Shown: positions 43,273 to 53,180 of the stretch, in pieces
How the letters are laid out: every line of letters begins with the position of its first letter
Position numbering within the stretch: position 1 is the first letter of the stretch
Assembly (NCBI GenBank): GCA_041748555.1
Contig: JBGTDA010000231.1
Location: 1-64,000, forward strand
Direction: 5' to 3'
From: Rhodonellum sp041748555
Lineage (GTDB): Bacteria > Bacteroidota > Bacteroidia > Cytophagales > Cyclobacteriaceae
DNA: 64,000 nt
Translations under genes and position numbers: made by a program
Notes under the pieces: model-generated
The model's input: only the letters and a program-made list of their open reading frames with translations
Told to the model about the DNA's origin: nothing
The model's database searches: none

Positions 43273-44526
43273 ATGAATTTGAGAAGAGTTGTAGTAACAG
43301 GTTTAGGTGCTCTTACACCTATAGGTAATACTGTCCCGGAATATTGGGAGGGATTATCCGAAGGTGTAAGTGGTGCTGCACCTATTACTAAATTCGATGC
43401 ATCTCTTTTTAAAACCCAGTTTGCCTGCGAAATCAAAAATTTTGATGTGGGTCAATTCATGGACAGAAAAGAGGCTAGAAAAATGGATCCTTTTTCTCAG
43501 TTTGCGATGATCTCAGTTGATGAAGCCATCAAAGATTCGGGTCTTGATCTAGAAAAAACAAACCTTACCAGAGCAGGAGTCATTTGGGGTTCCGGGATCG
43601 GAGGACTGAAAACCTTTCAGGATGAAGTCTCGGATTTTGCCAAAGGGGATGGTACCCCAAGATTCAATCCATTTTTTATCCCAAAGATGATTGCGGATAT
43701 CAGTGCAGGATTCATCTCCATCAAATATGGCTTTCGAGGTCCTAATTTTGTCACTGTTTCAGCTTGTGCCTCAGGCACCAATGCTTTAATAGATGCATTT
43801 AATTATATCCGGTTGGGAAAAGCCGATATATTCATCAGCGGTGGATCCGAGGCTACAATAACAGAAGCCGGAGTTGGTGGATTCAATGCCATGAAGGCCC
43901 TATCCCAACGAAACGATTCCCCACAAACAGCCTCCAGACCCTTTGATAAAGACCGTGACGGATTTGTATTGGGAGAAGGAGCCGGTGCTTTGATCCTTGA
44001 GGAATATGAGCACGCCAAAGCCAGGGGAGCCAAGATCTATGCAGAAATGGTAGGTGGCGGAATGACTGCTGACGCTTATCATATTACTGCACCGCACCCG
44101 GAGGGTGAAGGCGCCAGCAATGTGATGAAGTTTGCTTTGGAAGATGCCGGGATGAAACCCGAGGATATTGATTATGTAAATGTTCACGGCACTTCCACTC
44201 CTTTGGGGGATGTGAGTGAGGTAAAAGCCATTCAAAAGGTTTTTGGTGAGCACGCCTATAACTTGAATATCAGCAGTACCAAATCCATGACGGGGCATCT
44301 ATTGGGTGCTGCAGGTGCAATTGAGGCTATTGCCTGTATCCTTGCCGTAAACAACAACCTTATCCCGCCAACCATCAACCATTTCACGGACGATGAAAAT
44401 TTGGATAACCGATTGAACTTGACTTTCAACAAGGCTCAAAAAAGAGAAGTCAGAGCTGCATTAAGTAATACTTTTGGATTTGGTGGACACAATTGTTCTA
44501 TCATCTTCAAGGAAATCAACGAGTGA
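43273..44526 (+). CDS. fabF: Beta-ketoacyl-ACP synthase II
   Basis: The 417-residue condensing enzyme has nucleophile Cys165 in TVSACASGTNALIDA, the two catalytic histidines in NVHGTSTPLGD (near 305) and GHLLGAAGAIEA (near 342), and the C-terminal NTFGFGGHN loop. It elongates acyl-ACP with malonyl-ACP. The gene follows acpP directly and its stop overlaps the GTG start of rnc. Confidence 0.96.
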   Translation: MNLRRVVVTGLGALTPIGNTVPEYWEGLSEGVSGAAPITKFDASLFKTQFACEIKNFDVGQFMDRKEARKMDPFSQFAMISVDEAIKDSGLDLEKTNLTRAGVIWGSGIGGLKTFQDEVSDFAKGDGTPRFNPFFIPKMIADISAGFISIKYGFRGPNFVTVSACASGTNALIDAFNYIRLGKADIFISGGSEATITEAGVGGFNAMKALSQRNDSPQTASRPFDKDRDGFVLGEGAGALILEEYEHAKARGAKIYAEMVGGGMTADAYHITAPHPEGEGASNVMKFALEDAGMKPEDIDYVNVHGTSTPLGDVSEVKAIQKVFGEHAYNLNISSTKSMTGHLLGAAGAIEAIACILAVNNNLIPPTINHFTDDENLDNRLNLTFNKAQKREVRAALSNTFGFGGHNCSIIFKEINE

Positions 44527-45269
44527 ACTTGAAACTGGCCAGATTACTCAGATTACAAGCATTTCTTTATTCAAAACATGAGAAAAGGCTTGCTGCCTCC
44601 ATCCAACATATGGTAGGTAGCAAGCCTTTTAATTTGTCCCTGTACAAGCTGGCCATCAAGCATGTTTCAATTGCTGATGAATCGAGAAACGGACTGAGGA
44701 TTTCCAACGAAAGGTTGGAATATTTGGGAGACGCAATATTGGGTGCCGTAGTTGCCGAGTTCCTGTTCAATAAATTCCCATATCGGGATGAAGGTTTTCT
44801 TACCGAAACCAGATCCAGAATGGTCAACCGGGAAGCACTGAATCAGATTGCCATCAAAATCGGTTTATCCAAAATCGTGGAAGAAGAAATGAAGGGAAAA
44901 AACCTCCATTCCCACAAATCCATTTATGGCGATGCCCTCGAAGCATTAGTCGGAGCCATTTATCTGGATAGAGGATATGGCTTTTGCAGACGCTTTATTC
45001 TCCGAAGATTAATAATCCATTTTGATGTGGATGATATCATCAGTACTACCACCAATTTCAAGAGTAAAATCATCGAATGGTCACAAAAAGAAAATAAAGA
45101 GGTCGATTTCAAATTGGTCTCGGTTACTGGAAATTCCCGGTTCAAAGAATTTACTGTAGAAATACTGCTCAATAGAGAAATCTGTACCTCAGGCAAAGGT
45201 GCAACCAAGAAAAAAGCAGAACAGGATGCTGCAAAAAATGCCTGTGAAAAACTTAATATCGCCATTTAG
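44523..45269 (+). CDS. rnc: Ribonuclease III
   Basis: The protein has 248 residues from GTG at 44523, chosen because it overlaps the fabF stop (GTGA) and gives NLKLARLLRLQ; an ATG 30 bases earlier lies inside fabF. The nuclease signature NERLEYLGDAILGAVVAEFL and the catalytic GDALEALVGAIYLDRG are present. The C-terminal double-strand RNA-binding domain is at about 170-245 (GKGATKKKAEQDAAKNACEK). It cleaves double-stranded RNA in rRNA and mRNA processing. Residues between the two domains match the long Bacteroidota form. Confidence 0.94.
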   Translation: MNLKLARLLRLQAFLYSKHEKRLAASIQHMVGSKPFNLSLYKLAIKHVSIADESRNGLRISNERLEYLGDAILGAVVAEFLFNKFPYRDEGFLTETRSRMVNREALNQIAIKIGLSKIVEEEMKGKNLHSHKSIYGDALEALVGAIYLDRGYGFCRRFILRRLIIHFDVDDIISTTTNFKSKIIEWSQKENKEVDFKLVSVTGNSRFKEFTVEILLNREICTSGKGATKKKAEQDAAKNACEKLNIAI

Positions 45270-45313
45270 AACATTAACTTTAGGCTTGTTGTTCTTGGAT
45301 TTCAAAATCTTTT

Positions 45314-47158
45314 ATGTCAAAATTAAAAATCGCATGCGCCAGTGTCAATCAAACCCCGCTGGATTGGACAGGAAATCTCAACAATATAATAAGTGCAATA
45401 CAGGAAGCTAAAGACAATCAGGTCAATCTGATTTGTTTTCCTGAGGTTGCAATTACCGGCTATGGAAGTGAGGATCTGTTTTTGAGTTATTGGTATCCTC
45501 AGAAAGCACTGAAACAACTTGAAACCCTCATCCCCTATTGTGATCGTATAACAGTTGCTGTGGGTCTTCCTGTAAGAATCCAGGAAACGCTTTACAATTG
45601 CATGGCAATTATTGAGGACTGCACTATCAAGGGTTTCGTGGCAAAACAATACATGGCCGTTGACGGTGTCCATTATGAATTCAGATGGTTTACTCCCTGG
45701 GAAGCCAACAAGACAATGGCATTTGATTTTTTCGGGACTGAGGTTTTATTGGGCGATTTGATATTCGAAAAAAACGGCGTCGGCTATGGTTTCGAAATCT
45801 GTGAGGATGCCTGGAGAGGAAAATCAAGACCTGGCTATAGGTTAAAAAACAGAGTGGATATAGTTTTCAATCCTAGTGCAAGCCACTTTGCCATGGGAAA
45901 AAGTATGCAAAGGGAGAATCTTGTCAAGGAAAGTTCTCTCCTACTGGATGCAACCTATTTTTATGTCAACCTTCTGGGAAATGAATCAGGCAGGATGATT
46001 TTTGACGGTGAGATTCTGGTTGCCCAAGCAGGTGAAGTTCTTCTTAAAAACGAGCTTTTATCATTTGATGATTATCAGGTTCTCAGCTTTGACTATGAAA
46101 AAGGGAAAGCTGACTACCTACCCATAACCAGCCATCATGATAAAAACAGTGAATTTGTTCAGGCTACATCACTTGCTCTTTTTGATTATTTAAGAAAAAG
46201 TAAAAGCCGGGGATTTGTTCTTTCTCTAAGCGGGGGGGCTGATTCAGCCACTGTGGCCATATTGGTAGCAGAAATGGTGAAAAGGGGTGTGGAAGCTTTG
46301 GGAGTGACTCAATTTTTGAAGAAAATCGGTCGGGATTTTACTCCCCAAACCAATAATCATGTTAAAGAAATCATCGGTCAATTGTTGGCCACTGCATATC
46401 AAACTTCTGAAAATTCATCCTATACAACATTTCACAGTGCCAAAGTACTTGCTGAAAGCATAGGAGCAAAATTTTATAACTGGGAAATTTCAGATGAAGT
46501 CAGTTCTTATACAGCAAAAATACAAACTGCACTCGGTCGAAAATTAACTTGGCAAAATGATGACATCGCGCTTCAGAACATTCAGGCCCGGGCAAGGTCG
46601 CCTATCATCTGGATGTTGGCCAACATCAACAATGCTTTATTACTGACCACCTCCAACAGAAGCGAGGGAGGTGTGGGATATGCGACAATGGATGGCGATA
46701 CAAGTGGAAGTATTTCACCGATTGCGGCAGTTGACAAGTATTTCATCCTTAAATGGCTAAAGTGGGCGGAGACAAATCTTCACTATCCGGGGCTTAAAGG
46801 TGTCAATTCGCTACAGCCAACAGCTGAATTGAGACCCTCAGAAAACCATCAGACGGATGAGGATGACCTGATGCCATACTCAGTGATCGTCGAAATAGAA
46901 AGATTAGCCATCCGGGATAAACGTTCGCCCAGGGATATTTTCCTGATTTTAAAAGAGGAACTGGAAATCGAGCACGAGCTTCTTAAAAACCATATCAAAA
47001 AATTCTTCAGGTTGTGGGCGAAAAACCAATGGAAAAGGGAACGGCTTGCCCCATCATTCCATCTGGATGATTTCAATATAGATCCAAAAACGTGGTGTAG
47101 ATTTCCTATTCTATCGGGAGGTTTTGTTGAGGAACTAAAAGAATTGGATACACTATAA
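45314..47158 (+). CDS. nadE: Glutamine-dependent NAD+ synthetase
   Basis: This 614-residue fusion has an N-terminal nitrilase-type amidase domain: Glu in CFPEVAITGYGSEDLF, Lys in the VAKQYMAV region, and Cys in GFEICEDAWRGKSRPG. The C-terminal synthetase domain has the PP-loop LSLSGGADSATVAIL (about 302-316) and ARARSPIIWMLAN. It makes NAD from nicotinic acid adenine dinucleotide using glutamine. Length and order match eukaryotic-like NadE. The residues between the domains include GGVGYATMDGDTSG, a conserved synthetase loop. The gene appears monocistronic. Confidence 0.93.
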   Translation: MSKLKIACASVNQTPLDWTGNLNNIISAIQEAKDNQVNLICFPEVAITGYGSEDLFLSYWYPQKALKQLETLIPYCDRITVAVGLPVRIQETLYNCMAIIEDCTIKGFVAKQYMAVDGVHYEFRWFTPWEANKTMAFDFFGTEVLLGDLIFEKNGVGYGFEICEDAWRGKSRPGYRLKNRVDIVFNPSASHFAMGKSMQRENLVKESSLLLDATYFYVNLLGNESGRMIFDGEILVAQAGEVLLKNELLSFDDYQVLSFDYEKGKADYLPITSHHDKNSEFVQATSLALFDYLRKSKSRGFVLSLSGGADSATVAILVAEMVKRGVEALGVTQFLKKIGRDFTPQTNNHVKEIIGQLLATAYQTSENSSYTTFHSAKVLAESIGAKFYNWEISDEVSSYTAKIQTALGRKLTWQNDDIALQNIQARARSPIIWMLANINNALLLTTSNRSEGGVGYATMDGDTSGSISPIAAVDKYFILKWLKWAETNLHYPGLKGVNSLQPTAELRPSENHQTDEDDLMPYSVIVEIERLAIRDKRSPRDIFLILKEELEIEHELLKNHIKKFFRLWAKNQWKRERLAPSFHLDDFNIDPKTWCRFPILSGGFVEELKELDTL

Positions 47159-47239
47159 TAATAAGTTATAACATAAGCGTTTAATCTACTTGATGTGATG
47201 AACATGCATCATAAGGTTTGCTTTTAAAAAACAACATAC

Positions 47240-48358
47240 ATGATTGAAGGAATATTGAACTATGTGGTATGGAGTCCCGATCCGGCGGTTTTCTCAGGCT
47301 TTGAAAGACTGAGATGGTATAGTTTATTTTTCGCCATGGGTTTTGTGATATCCCAGCAGATCATGGTTTATATGTTCAGAAAAGAAGGTCATGATGAGAC
47401 CTTGGTAGACAAACTGACAATCTACATGGTACTATCTACCATCATCGGGGCCAGATTAGGACATGTTCTTTTTTATGAACCTGAGAAATACCTGAGCAAT
47501 CCGATAGAAATCCTTAAAGTCTGGGAAGGCGGCCTTGCCAGTCATGGTGCGGCAATCGCTATTTTAGTAGCCCTTTATCTATATTCAAAAAAAACACCGG
47601 GACAAAGTTACTTGTGGGTTGTAGATAGAATCGTCATTGTAGTCGCTTTGACAGGAGCCTTGATCAGGTTTGGAAATCTGATGAATTCTGAAATCGGAGG
47701 CAAACCCACAGAAAGTGAAAGTGGATTTGTTTTTGCGCGGGATACAGAAGAAATTCTTACCACATTAAAGCTTCCGGTATTGGAAGTAAATGCCTATAAA
47801 CCGGATTACAGGTCAAGCGAGATCCAGGAAAACGGGATCGTTCCGATAAATTTTGATATTAAGATTGATAAAGGGGGGTATGAGGAAAGCGATCTGAAAT
47901 CTATACTCGAAACAGATGTGAAATACGTTCTCACGCGATTCAACAGTTCACAAAAATATCTTTATGAAGAATCCGGGACCCCACTCCGATACCAATTAAA
48001 AGACAATGGTGACCATTATCTGGCGACAATCGAGACTTTAGGAATCACTAGATATCCGACTCAGATATATGAATCCATATCATATTTCCTGATTTTCATC
48101 GTTCTTTTCTGGATTTGGCATAAGTATAGTTATAGACTTCCTGATGGATTGTTCTTGGGACTCTTCTTGATATCAGTGTTCGGAATGAGATTTATTTGGG
48201 AATACTGGAAAGAAAATCAAGTGGAATTTGAGGAAGACCTTGCCTTGAACATGGGGCAGGCACTCAGTATTCCGCTGGTAATAGGAGGAATTATATTGGT
48301 GATAATGGCAGCCAAAAAAGGCTTTAAGCCAAAGAGAAATCAAGTTATAGGATCGTGA
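47240..48358 (+). CDS. lgt: Prolipoprotein diacylglyceryl transferase, long form
   Basis: The protein has 372 residues, about 100 longer than E. coli Lgt. It has several membrane segments with RWYSLFFAMGFVISQQIMV near the start, the GGLASHGAAIAI motif (about 95-106), and the signature RFGNLMNSEIGGKPTES (about 146-162). A soluble insertion follows at about 165-265, then RYPTQIYESISYFL and the last helices. It transfers diacylglycerol to the cysteine of lipoprotein precursors. The extra periplasmic block occurs in Bacteroidota relatives as far as I recall. It ends overlapping yidD by 19 bases tail to tail. Confidence 0.92.
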   Translation: MIEGILNYVVWSPDPAVFSGFERLRWYSLFFAMGFVISQQIMVYMFRKEGHDETLVDKLTIYMVLSTIIGARLGHVLFYEPEKYLSNPIEILKVWEGGLASHGAAIAILVALYLYSKKTPGQSYLWVVDRIVIVVALTGALIRFGNLMNSEIGGKPTESESGFVFARDTEEILTTLKLPVLEVNAYKPDYRSSEIQENGIVPINFDIKIDKGGYEESDLKSILETDVKYVLTRFNSSQKYLYEESGTPLRYQLKDNGDHYLATIETLGITRYPTQIYESISYFLIFIVLFWIWHKYSYRLPDGLFLGLFLISVFGMRFIWEYWKENQVEFEEDLALNMGQALSIPLVIGGIILVIMAAKKGFKPKRNQVIGS

Positions 48359-48561
48359 CCGTGACCTCCCCAAGGATGACATCTTGCAATACGTTTGATC
48401 CCCATCCAGCCTCCTTTTCCTACCCCATGCTTTATTATGGCTTCTTTCATATATTGGCTACAACTAGGTGTGTACCGACAGGAAGTCGGTAATAACGGGG
48501 ATATCGTATATTGATAAACCAGAACAGGAAAAACTGCAATCTTTCTTATGAATGTCTTCAA
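48340..48561 (-). CDS. yidD: Membrane protein insertion efficiency factor YidD
   Basis: This 73-residue protein has the family core YTISPLLPTSCRYTPSCSQY (residues 18-37), KGGWMGIKRIARCHPWGGHG and a conserved cysteine triad. Small amphipathic YidD helps YidC insert membrane proteins. In most genomes it sits in the rpmH-rnpA-yidC cluster, whereas here it is alone, tail to tail with lgt. The start fits the family; length is usual. Confidence 0.93.
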   Translation of the reverse strand: MKTFIRKIAVFPVLVYQYTISPLLPTSCRYTPSCSQYMKEAIIKHGVGKGGWMGIKRIARCHPWGGHGHDPIT

Positions 48562-48631
48562 AACTTGGTTTTCATAAATAAAGAAAATAGGCCTTATAAA
48601 GTTCCAAAATTAATTTTATAGACAAATAACC

Positions 48632-50086
48632 TTGAATTCTATTTTCTTTAAAACCATCATTATATTTCTCCTCACAATGTCGCTTTGTACCTTGGAGAAA
48701 ACCTATTCCCAATCCTCCGTGGAGCAGGAAAGCGATGTTGTTATATTATCCCCCGACAAGGTTGTGATCAATAACATATTTATTGTCGGCAATGAAAAAA
48801 CCAGAAAGAACATCATCCTGAGAGAATTGAGTTTACAGGAAGGTATCGTTTATGATTGGAAAGATCTTTTGCAAATCATTCAGGCCGATCAGAAAAAAAT
48901 CATTAATCTCCAGTTATTCAACCGAGTCGAGATAACCCCCTTGCTTACCGGAACAGAACAGATTGAATTGTTGATTTCGGTGACGGAGCGTTGGTATATT
49001 ATCCCATCCATTATTTTCAGTCTTGCTGACAGGAATTTTGCTGAATGGTGGACGAACCAAAACCGTGATTTCTCAAGGGTAAATTATGGTTTGGGATTAT
49101 CTCATAACAATGTTGGCGGAAGAAACGAAAAGTTAAGGTTCAGTGGCCAGCTCGGATTTACCAAGGCATTGGATATATTGTACAGTTTTCCCTATATTGA
49201 CAAAACCCAAAAACATGGCGTTGCTGCCCAATTCACCTATTTCACCAACAAAATCATACCTATAGCATCATCTAACAACAGGCAGGTATTTTATAAAAAT
49301 GAAAATGAGGAAACTTTAAGAAAAAACATATCCGCATTTTTGAAATACACCTATCGGGGAAGTTTTTATAACTTTCATTTTATCACCTTCGGTTTCAACA
49401 ATACGTGGATAAACAATGATGTATTTTTGCAAAACCCCAATTATTTTCAGCATGAGGGCAATAATCTAGGATACTTCGTAGCAGGATACAGCTTTAGACA
49501 TGACAGGAGGGATAACAACGCCTATCCGACCGATGGTGAATCGATCACTGTGGGCTTGAATAAATATGGAATCTTCAGCACAGAAAAAATCAACGAATGG
49601 GAATTCAGTCTGAACGCCAGCCGATTCCAAAAATTCAGTGACAAGTTCCATTTTGCTTCAGGATTATCTGTGAATGCATTTCTAAGTGCAATACAGCCCT
49701 ATTCCCTGGTGCGCGGGATAGGTTACAAACCTAATTTTATCAGGGGGTTTGAACTGAATGTGATCGAAGGTCAACAATTATTTGTCCATAAAAACAGTTT
49801 GAGGTACAGGATATTGAATGTTGGTTTTGATCTCTCGGATTATATGCCTATTGAAGAATTTGCTTATTTCCCCATAAAGCTGTATGCAAGTGCAAATTTT
49901 GATCACGGATATGTAAGGGACAGAAATAAGATTCCGGAAAATGCAAGACTCACAAATGAATATCTCTACGGCTATGGCGTGGGGCTGGATCTGGTCAGTT
50001 TTTACGATATGGTTTTTAGATTTGAATATTCCATAAACAGCCAAAGAGAAACCAACTTTTTTATCAATTTCAGAGCTCCTTTTTAA
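48632..50086 (+). CDS. BamA/TamA-like outer membrane protein (short POTRA form)
   Basis: The 484-residue protein starts with TTG and a signal peptide (FFKTIIIFLLTMSLCTLEKT). A single POTRA-like domain follows at about 45-120 (INNIFIVGNEKTRKNIILRE), then a beta barrel ending in a Phe-terminated strand (ETNFFINFRAPF). The architecture is that of Omp85-type insertases, but with one POTRA where BamA has five. It may be a Bacteroidota surface-antigen paralogue, and its cargo is unknown. It precedes two further outer-membrane genes on the same strand. Confidence 0.82.
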   Translation: MNSIFFKTIIIFLLTMSLCTLEKTYSQSSVEQESDVVILSPDKVVINNIFIVGNEKTRKNIILRELSLQEGIVYDWKDLLQIIQADQKKIINLQLFNRVEITPLLTGTEQIELLISVTERWYIIPSIIFSLADRNFAEWWTNQNRDFSRVNYGLGLSHNNVGGRNEKLRFSGQLGFTKALDILYSFPYIDKTQKHGVAAQFTYFTNKIIPIASSNNRQVFYKNENEETLRKNISAFLKYTYRGSFYNFHFITFGFNNTWINNDVFLQNPNYFQHEGNNLGYFVAGYSFRHDRRDNNAYPTDGESITVGLNKYGIFSTEKINEWEFSLNASRFQKFSDKFHFASGLSVNAFLSAIQPYSLVRGIGYKPNFIRGFELNVIEGQQLFVHKNSLRYRILNVGFDLSDYMPIEEFAYFPIKLYASANFDHGYVRDRNKIPENARLTNEYLYGYGVGLDLVSFYDMVFRFEYSINSQRETNFFINFRAPF

Positions 50087-50196
50087 AAGAAACAAGTTGA
50101 TGTAAGCAGATTAAAATTAAACGTTTAATTTGCCCTGACCTTAATTGTTTTTTACCTGATATCCCTATTTTTATTGAACCGGGAAAATTTTTGTAT

Positions 50197-51021
50197 ATGA
50201 TTAAAAGCCGATTTTTACTTTTAGTATTGTTTATGATTTCCACCTGTGTCTATGGTCAGAACGGAACAGAGACATACCCTCGCGGTGCCAGAAGTATGGG
50301 TATCGGTAACACCAATGTTACGCTGACGGATACATGGTCGCTTTTTAACAATATCGGCGGCCTTAGCAGACTATCTGAATCCCAGGTTTTTGTCGGGTTT
50401 GACCACAGGTTGAATCTTAACGAACTTACAACTTTGGCTGCCGGAGCAGCCATTAAAAATGAATGGGGAACGTGGGGAGTAGGTATATCCAGTTTTGGTG
50501 GTGCCCATTTCAATCAGCAGAATTTCGGTCTTGGATTTTCCCACCAACTTGGGATAGCCAGTGTAGGAATAAAGATCAACTATTTTCAAACCAATATTGA
50601 AGGTTTTGGCAGAGGTGCTGCTCCGGTTGTTGAATTCGGGGGAGTTGCCGAATTAGGGCCACAATTGTTTTTCGGTGCCCATATATATAATCCCACAAGG
50701 GCAAAATTAGGGCAAAACGTCATTGACAGATTACCTACAGTCATCAAAGCGGGGGTCTCCTATAGACCTTCAGAAAAGCTCATGGTCAATCTGGAGGCTG
50801 AAAAAGACATTCTCCTGAAACCGCTGGCAAAGTTTGGGCTGGAATATAATCTGCTTGAGAGATTCTGGGCAAGAACAGGAATCAATTCCCAACCCAGCAA
50901 CCTTTTCTTTGGAATTGGTTTCAAGCCCCGGAAATACCATATTGACTATGCCATGACCCAAAATAATAGATTAGGCATCACACACCATTTTTCATTCAAT
51001 TATTTGTTTCAAAAACAGTGA
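50197..51021 (+). CDS. PorV/PorQ-like outer membrane beta-barrel protein
   Basis: The 274-residue protein starts at the ATG at 50197; a TTG two codons earlier is a possible extension. It has a signal peptide ending near CVYGQ. The early motif TYPRGARSMGIGNTNVTLTD resembles the barrel start of PorV/PorQ proteins of the type IX secretion neighbourhood. The barrel runs to a C-terminal FNYLFQKQ. PorV/PorQ proteins help anchor T9SS cargo, but no T9SS core gene is in this window, so the role is inferred. The following gene starts inside its stop (GTGA), implying coupled translation. Confidence 0.75.
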   Translation: MIKSRFLLLVLFMISTCVYGQNGTETYPRGARSMGIGNTNVTLTDTWSLFNNIGGLSRLSESQVFVGFDHRLNLNELTTLAAGAAIKNEWGTWGVGISSFGGAHFNQQNFGLGFSHQLGIASVGIKINYFQTNIEGFGRGAAPVVEFGGVAELGPQLFFGAHIYNPTRAKLGQNVIDRLPTVIKAGVSYRPSEKLMVNLEAEKDILLKPLAKFGLEYNLLERFWARTGINSQPSNLFFGIGFKPRKYHIDYAMTQNNRLGITHHFSFNYLFQKQ

Positions 51022-53114
51022 AAATCCGGTCAATAGTTTTTTATTTTTTGTTATCATTTCCTGTCTTTGGACAAAATTATCCCAGAGAAGAAATCGATCT
51101 GGAAAATTTTATCGAGGAGTTGTTTGCAATCCAGCAGACGGATGATAATTATGAAGATATGTATGAAAGTCTGCTTCAGGTTTTCCTGAATCCAATCCAC
51201 CTCAACAAAACACAGCCTGAGGGACTTAAATCACTGTATGTTCTTTCACCCTTTCAGATCAACAACTTTTTCACTTATAGAGAAAATTTCGGTCCTCTGA
51301 TTTCTATTTATGAATTACAGGCAATTCCGGGATTTGATCTTGCGACCATCTATAAACTTTTACCATTTGTCACATTGGAAGACGTCAGCTACAAAACAAA
51401 TAGACCCTTGATTCAGAGAATCCTGAAGGAAAGAGAAGGATATTTTATTTTCCGTCAAGGGAATGTCTGGGAAACCAGACGCGGCTTTACTCCCCCCGAC
51501 ACCCTCAACAACGGCAATCTTACCAACCGCTATTCCGGTAATGCCAACAACCTTTACGGCAGGTTCAGGATTCAACATACCCGTGACTTCAGTCTCGGAT
51601 TCACGGTAGATAAGGATCCGGGAGAAGAATTTATTTGGGATACCAAAACCAAAAGATATGGGTTCAATTTTCTTTCTTATCATTTCAGTCTTTTCAACAA
51701 AGGGAAATGGAAGGCAATCACGGTCGGGGATTTTCAGGCGCAGTTCGGGCAGGGATTGGTTTATGGAGCAGGATTTTCTGTAGGAAAGGGCGCCGAAACC
51801 ATCACCACAGTACGAAGGAGTACCATTGGCCTCAGGCCATATACCTCGGCAATGGAATTCGGCTTCTTCCGCGGAGCAGCAGCAACCTATGGAACAGGAA
51901 GAGTTAACCTTACCGTTTTGGCATCAGATGCACCCAGGGATGGGAATGTCCAGGTCCAGTTGGACTCGCTGGAAACAGAGGAAATAAGCATTACCTCTTT
52001 TCAAACCAGTGGTCTCCACCGTACCCGAACTGAAATTGCCTATAAGGACAGGATCAGAGAAAAAAATCTGGGTGGTAATCTGCATTATGCATCACTGAAC
52101 AATAATCTACAGTTAGGATTCAATACACTCTACACCGCCTTCAATCAGACCTATGCACGCAAACCTCAGATTTACAACCAATTTGAATTTTCAGGTCGGA
52201 CGAATTACCTGAACAGCCTCTTTTTTTCTTATAGCTATCAAAACTACTTCCTGTTTGGAGAACATGCCATATCTAAAAGCGGAGGCACAGGAACCGTATT
52301 GGGATTGATGGCCAGTCTGAACAAAAATTTTGATTTTTCCCTGTTGTGGAGAAATTTTGACAGGGATTTCCATAGCTTCTACGGTAATGCATTTTCCGAA
52401 GGAACACGCCCCATCAATGAAAGGGGCTTGTATATGGGATTTAATTTCCGTCCGATATCCAAAATCCAATGGACATTGTATTACGACTACTTTAAATTTC
52501 CATGGCTGCGGTTTAGGGTTTATGCACCTTCTTCTGGCCAAGAATGGCTAAGCAGAGTAAGTTATAAACCTTCCAGAAGTCTTATTCTATTTTTCCAGTT
52601 CAGAGAGGAAGAAAAATCCAGAAATATCAGCGACCTCCCGGACTTCCAGTCCACCTATCAATTGGGTTCGGCAAGAAAACGGAATTATGTCTTTAATCTG
52701 GACTATGTGATCAGTAAAAATTGGAGCATGAAATCCCGGATTACTGCCAGCACATTTGAATTCAATGAAAAAACCACGAGTGGATTTGCCATCAGTCAGG
52801 ACGTGAATATGGATTATCAGAGATGGAGGATTTCGACACGTTTTGCTTTGTTTGATACCGAAGATTATGATAACAGGCAATATCTTTACGAGCGAAATGT
52901 ACTTTGGGCATTTTCAATTCCGGCTTTAAGTGGCCAAGGGCTACGTTACTATATTTTGGGGCAATATAGAATCAGCCAAAAGCTAACTTTCTGGGCAAGA
53001 TTTGCCAGAACCGTATACACAGACCGGGAATCGATCGGCACGGGGCTTCAGCAGATCAAGGGCAATACACAGACCGAAACGACCCTACAGCTGAGGTATC
53101 AATTCAACAGATAA
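51018..53114 (+). CDS. Helix-hairpin-helix outer membrane barrel protein, unknown function
   Basis: The 698-residue protein starts with GTG overlapping the previous stop. It has a signal peptide ending near VFGQ, then an N-terminal helix-hairpin-helix-like segment (about 55-115: HLNKTQPEGLKSLYVLSPFQ, then ELQAIPGFDLATIYKL). A long beta-rich region with alternating aromatic residues follows (about 130-698) and ends in a strand (LQLRYQFNR) typical of outer-membrane barrels. Such HHH-plus-barrel proteins are known in Bacteroidota but uncharacterised; HHH normally binds DNA, so a role in DNA contact at the surface is conceivable (inference). Confidence 0.78.
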   Translation: MKIRSIVFYFLLSFPVFGQNYPREEIDLENFIEELFAIQQTDDNYEDMYESLLQVFLNPIHLNKTQPEGLKSLYVLSPFQINNFFTYRENFGPLISIYELQAIPGFDLATIYKLLPFVTLEDVSYKTNRPLIQRILKEREGYFIFRQGNVWETRRGFTPPDTLNNGNLTNRYSGNANNLYGRFRIQHTRDFSLGFTVDKDPGEEFIWDTKTKRYGFNFLSYHFSLFNKGKWKAITVGDFQAQFGQGLVYGAGFSVGKGAETITTVRRSTIGLRPYTSAMEFGFFRGAAATYGTGRVNLTVLASDAPRDGNVQVQLDSLETEEISITSFQTSGLHRTRTEIAYKDRIREKNLGGNLHYASLNNNLQLGFNTLYTAFNQTYARKPQIYNQFEFSGRTNYLNSLFFSYSYQNYFLFGEHAISKSGGTGTVLGLMASLNKNFDFSLLWRNFDRDFHSFYGNAFSEGTRPINERGLYMGFNFRPISKIQWTLYYDYFKFPWLRFRVYAPSSGQEWLSRVSYKPSRSLILFFQFREEEKSRNISDLPDFQSTYQLGSARKRNYVFNLDYVISKNWSMKSRITASTFEFNEKTTSGFAISQDVNMDYQRWRISTRFALFDTEDYDNRQYLYERNVLWAFSIPALSGQGLRYYILGQYRISQKLTFWARFARTVYTDRESIGTGLQQIKGNTQTETTLQLRYQFNR

Positions 53115-53180
53115 TTTTCCACTATCGGTACATTTCATTTCTTTTGATTTTGATATCTTCAGGCCACAAACCGATGAATT

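Noticed and set aside
50197..53114. Type IX secretion core locus
   Set aside because: Only a PorV/PorQ-like protein is present; no PorK, L, M, N, SprA or similar core gene is in the window.
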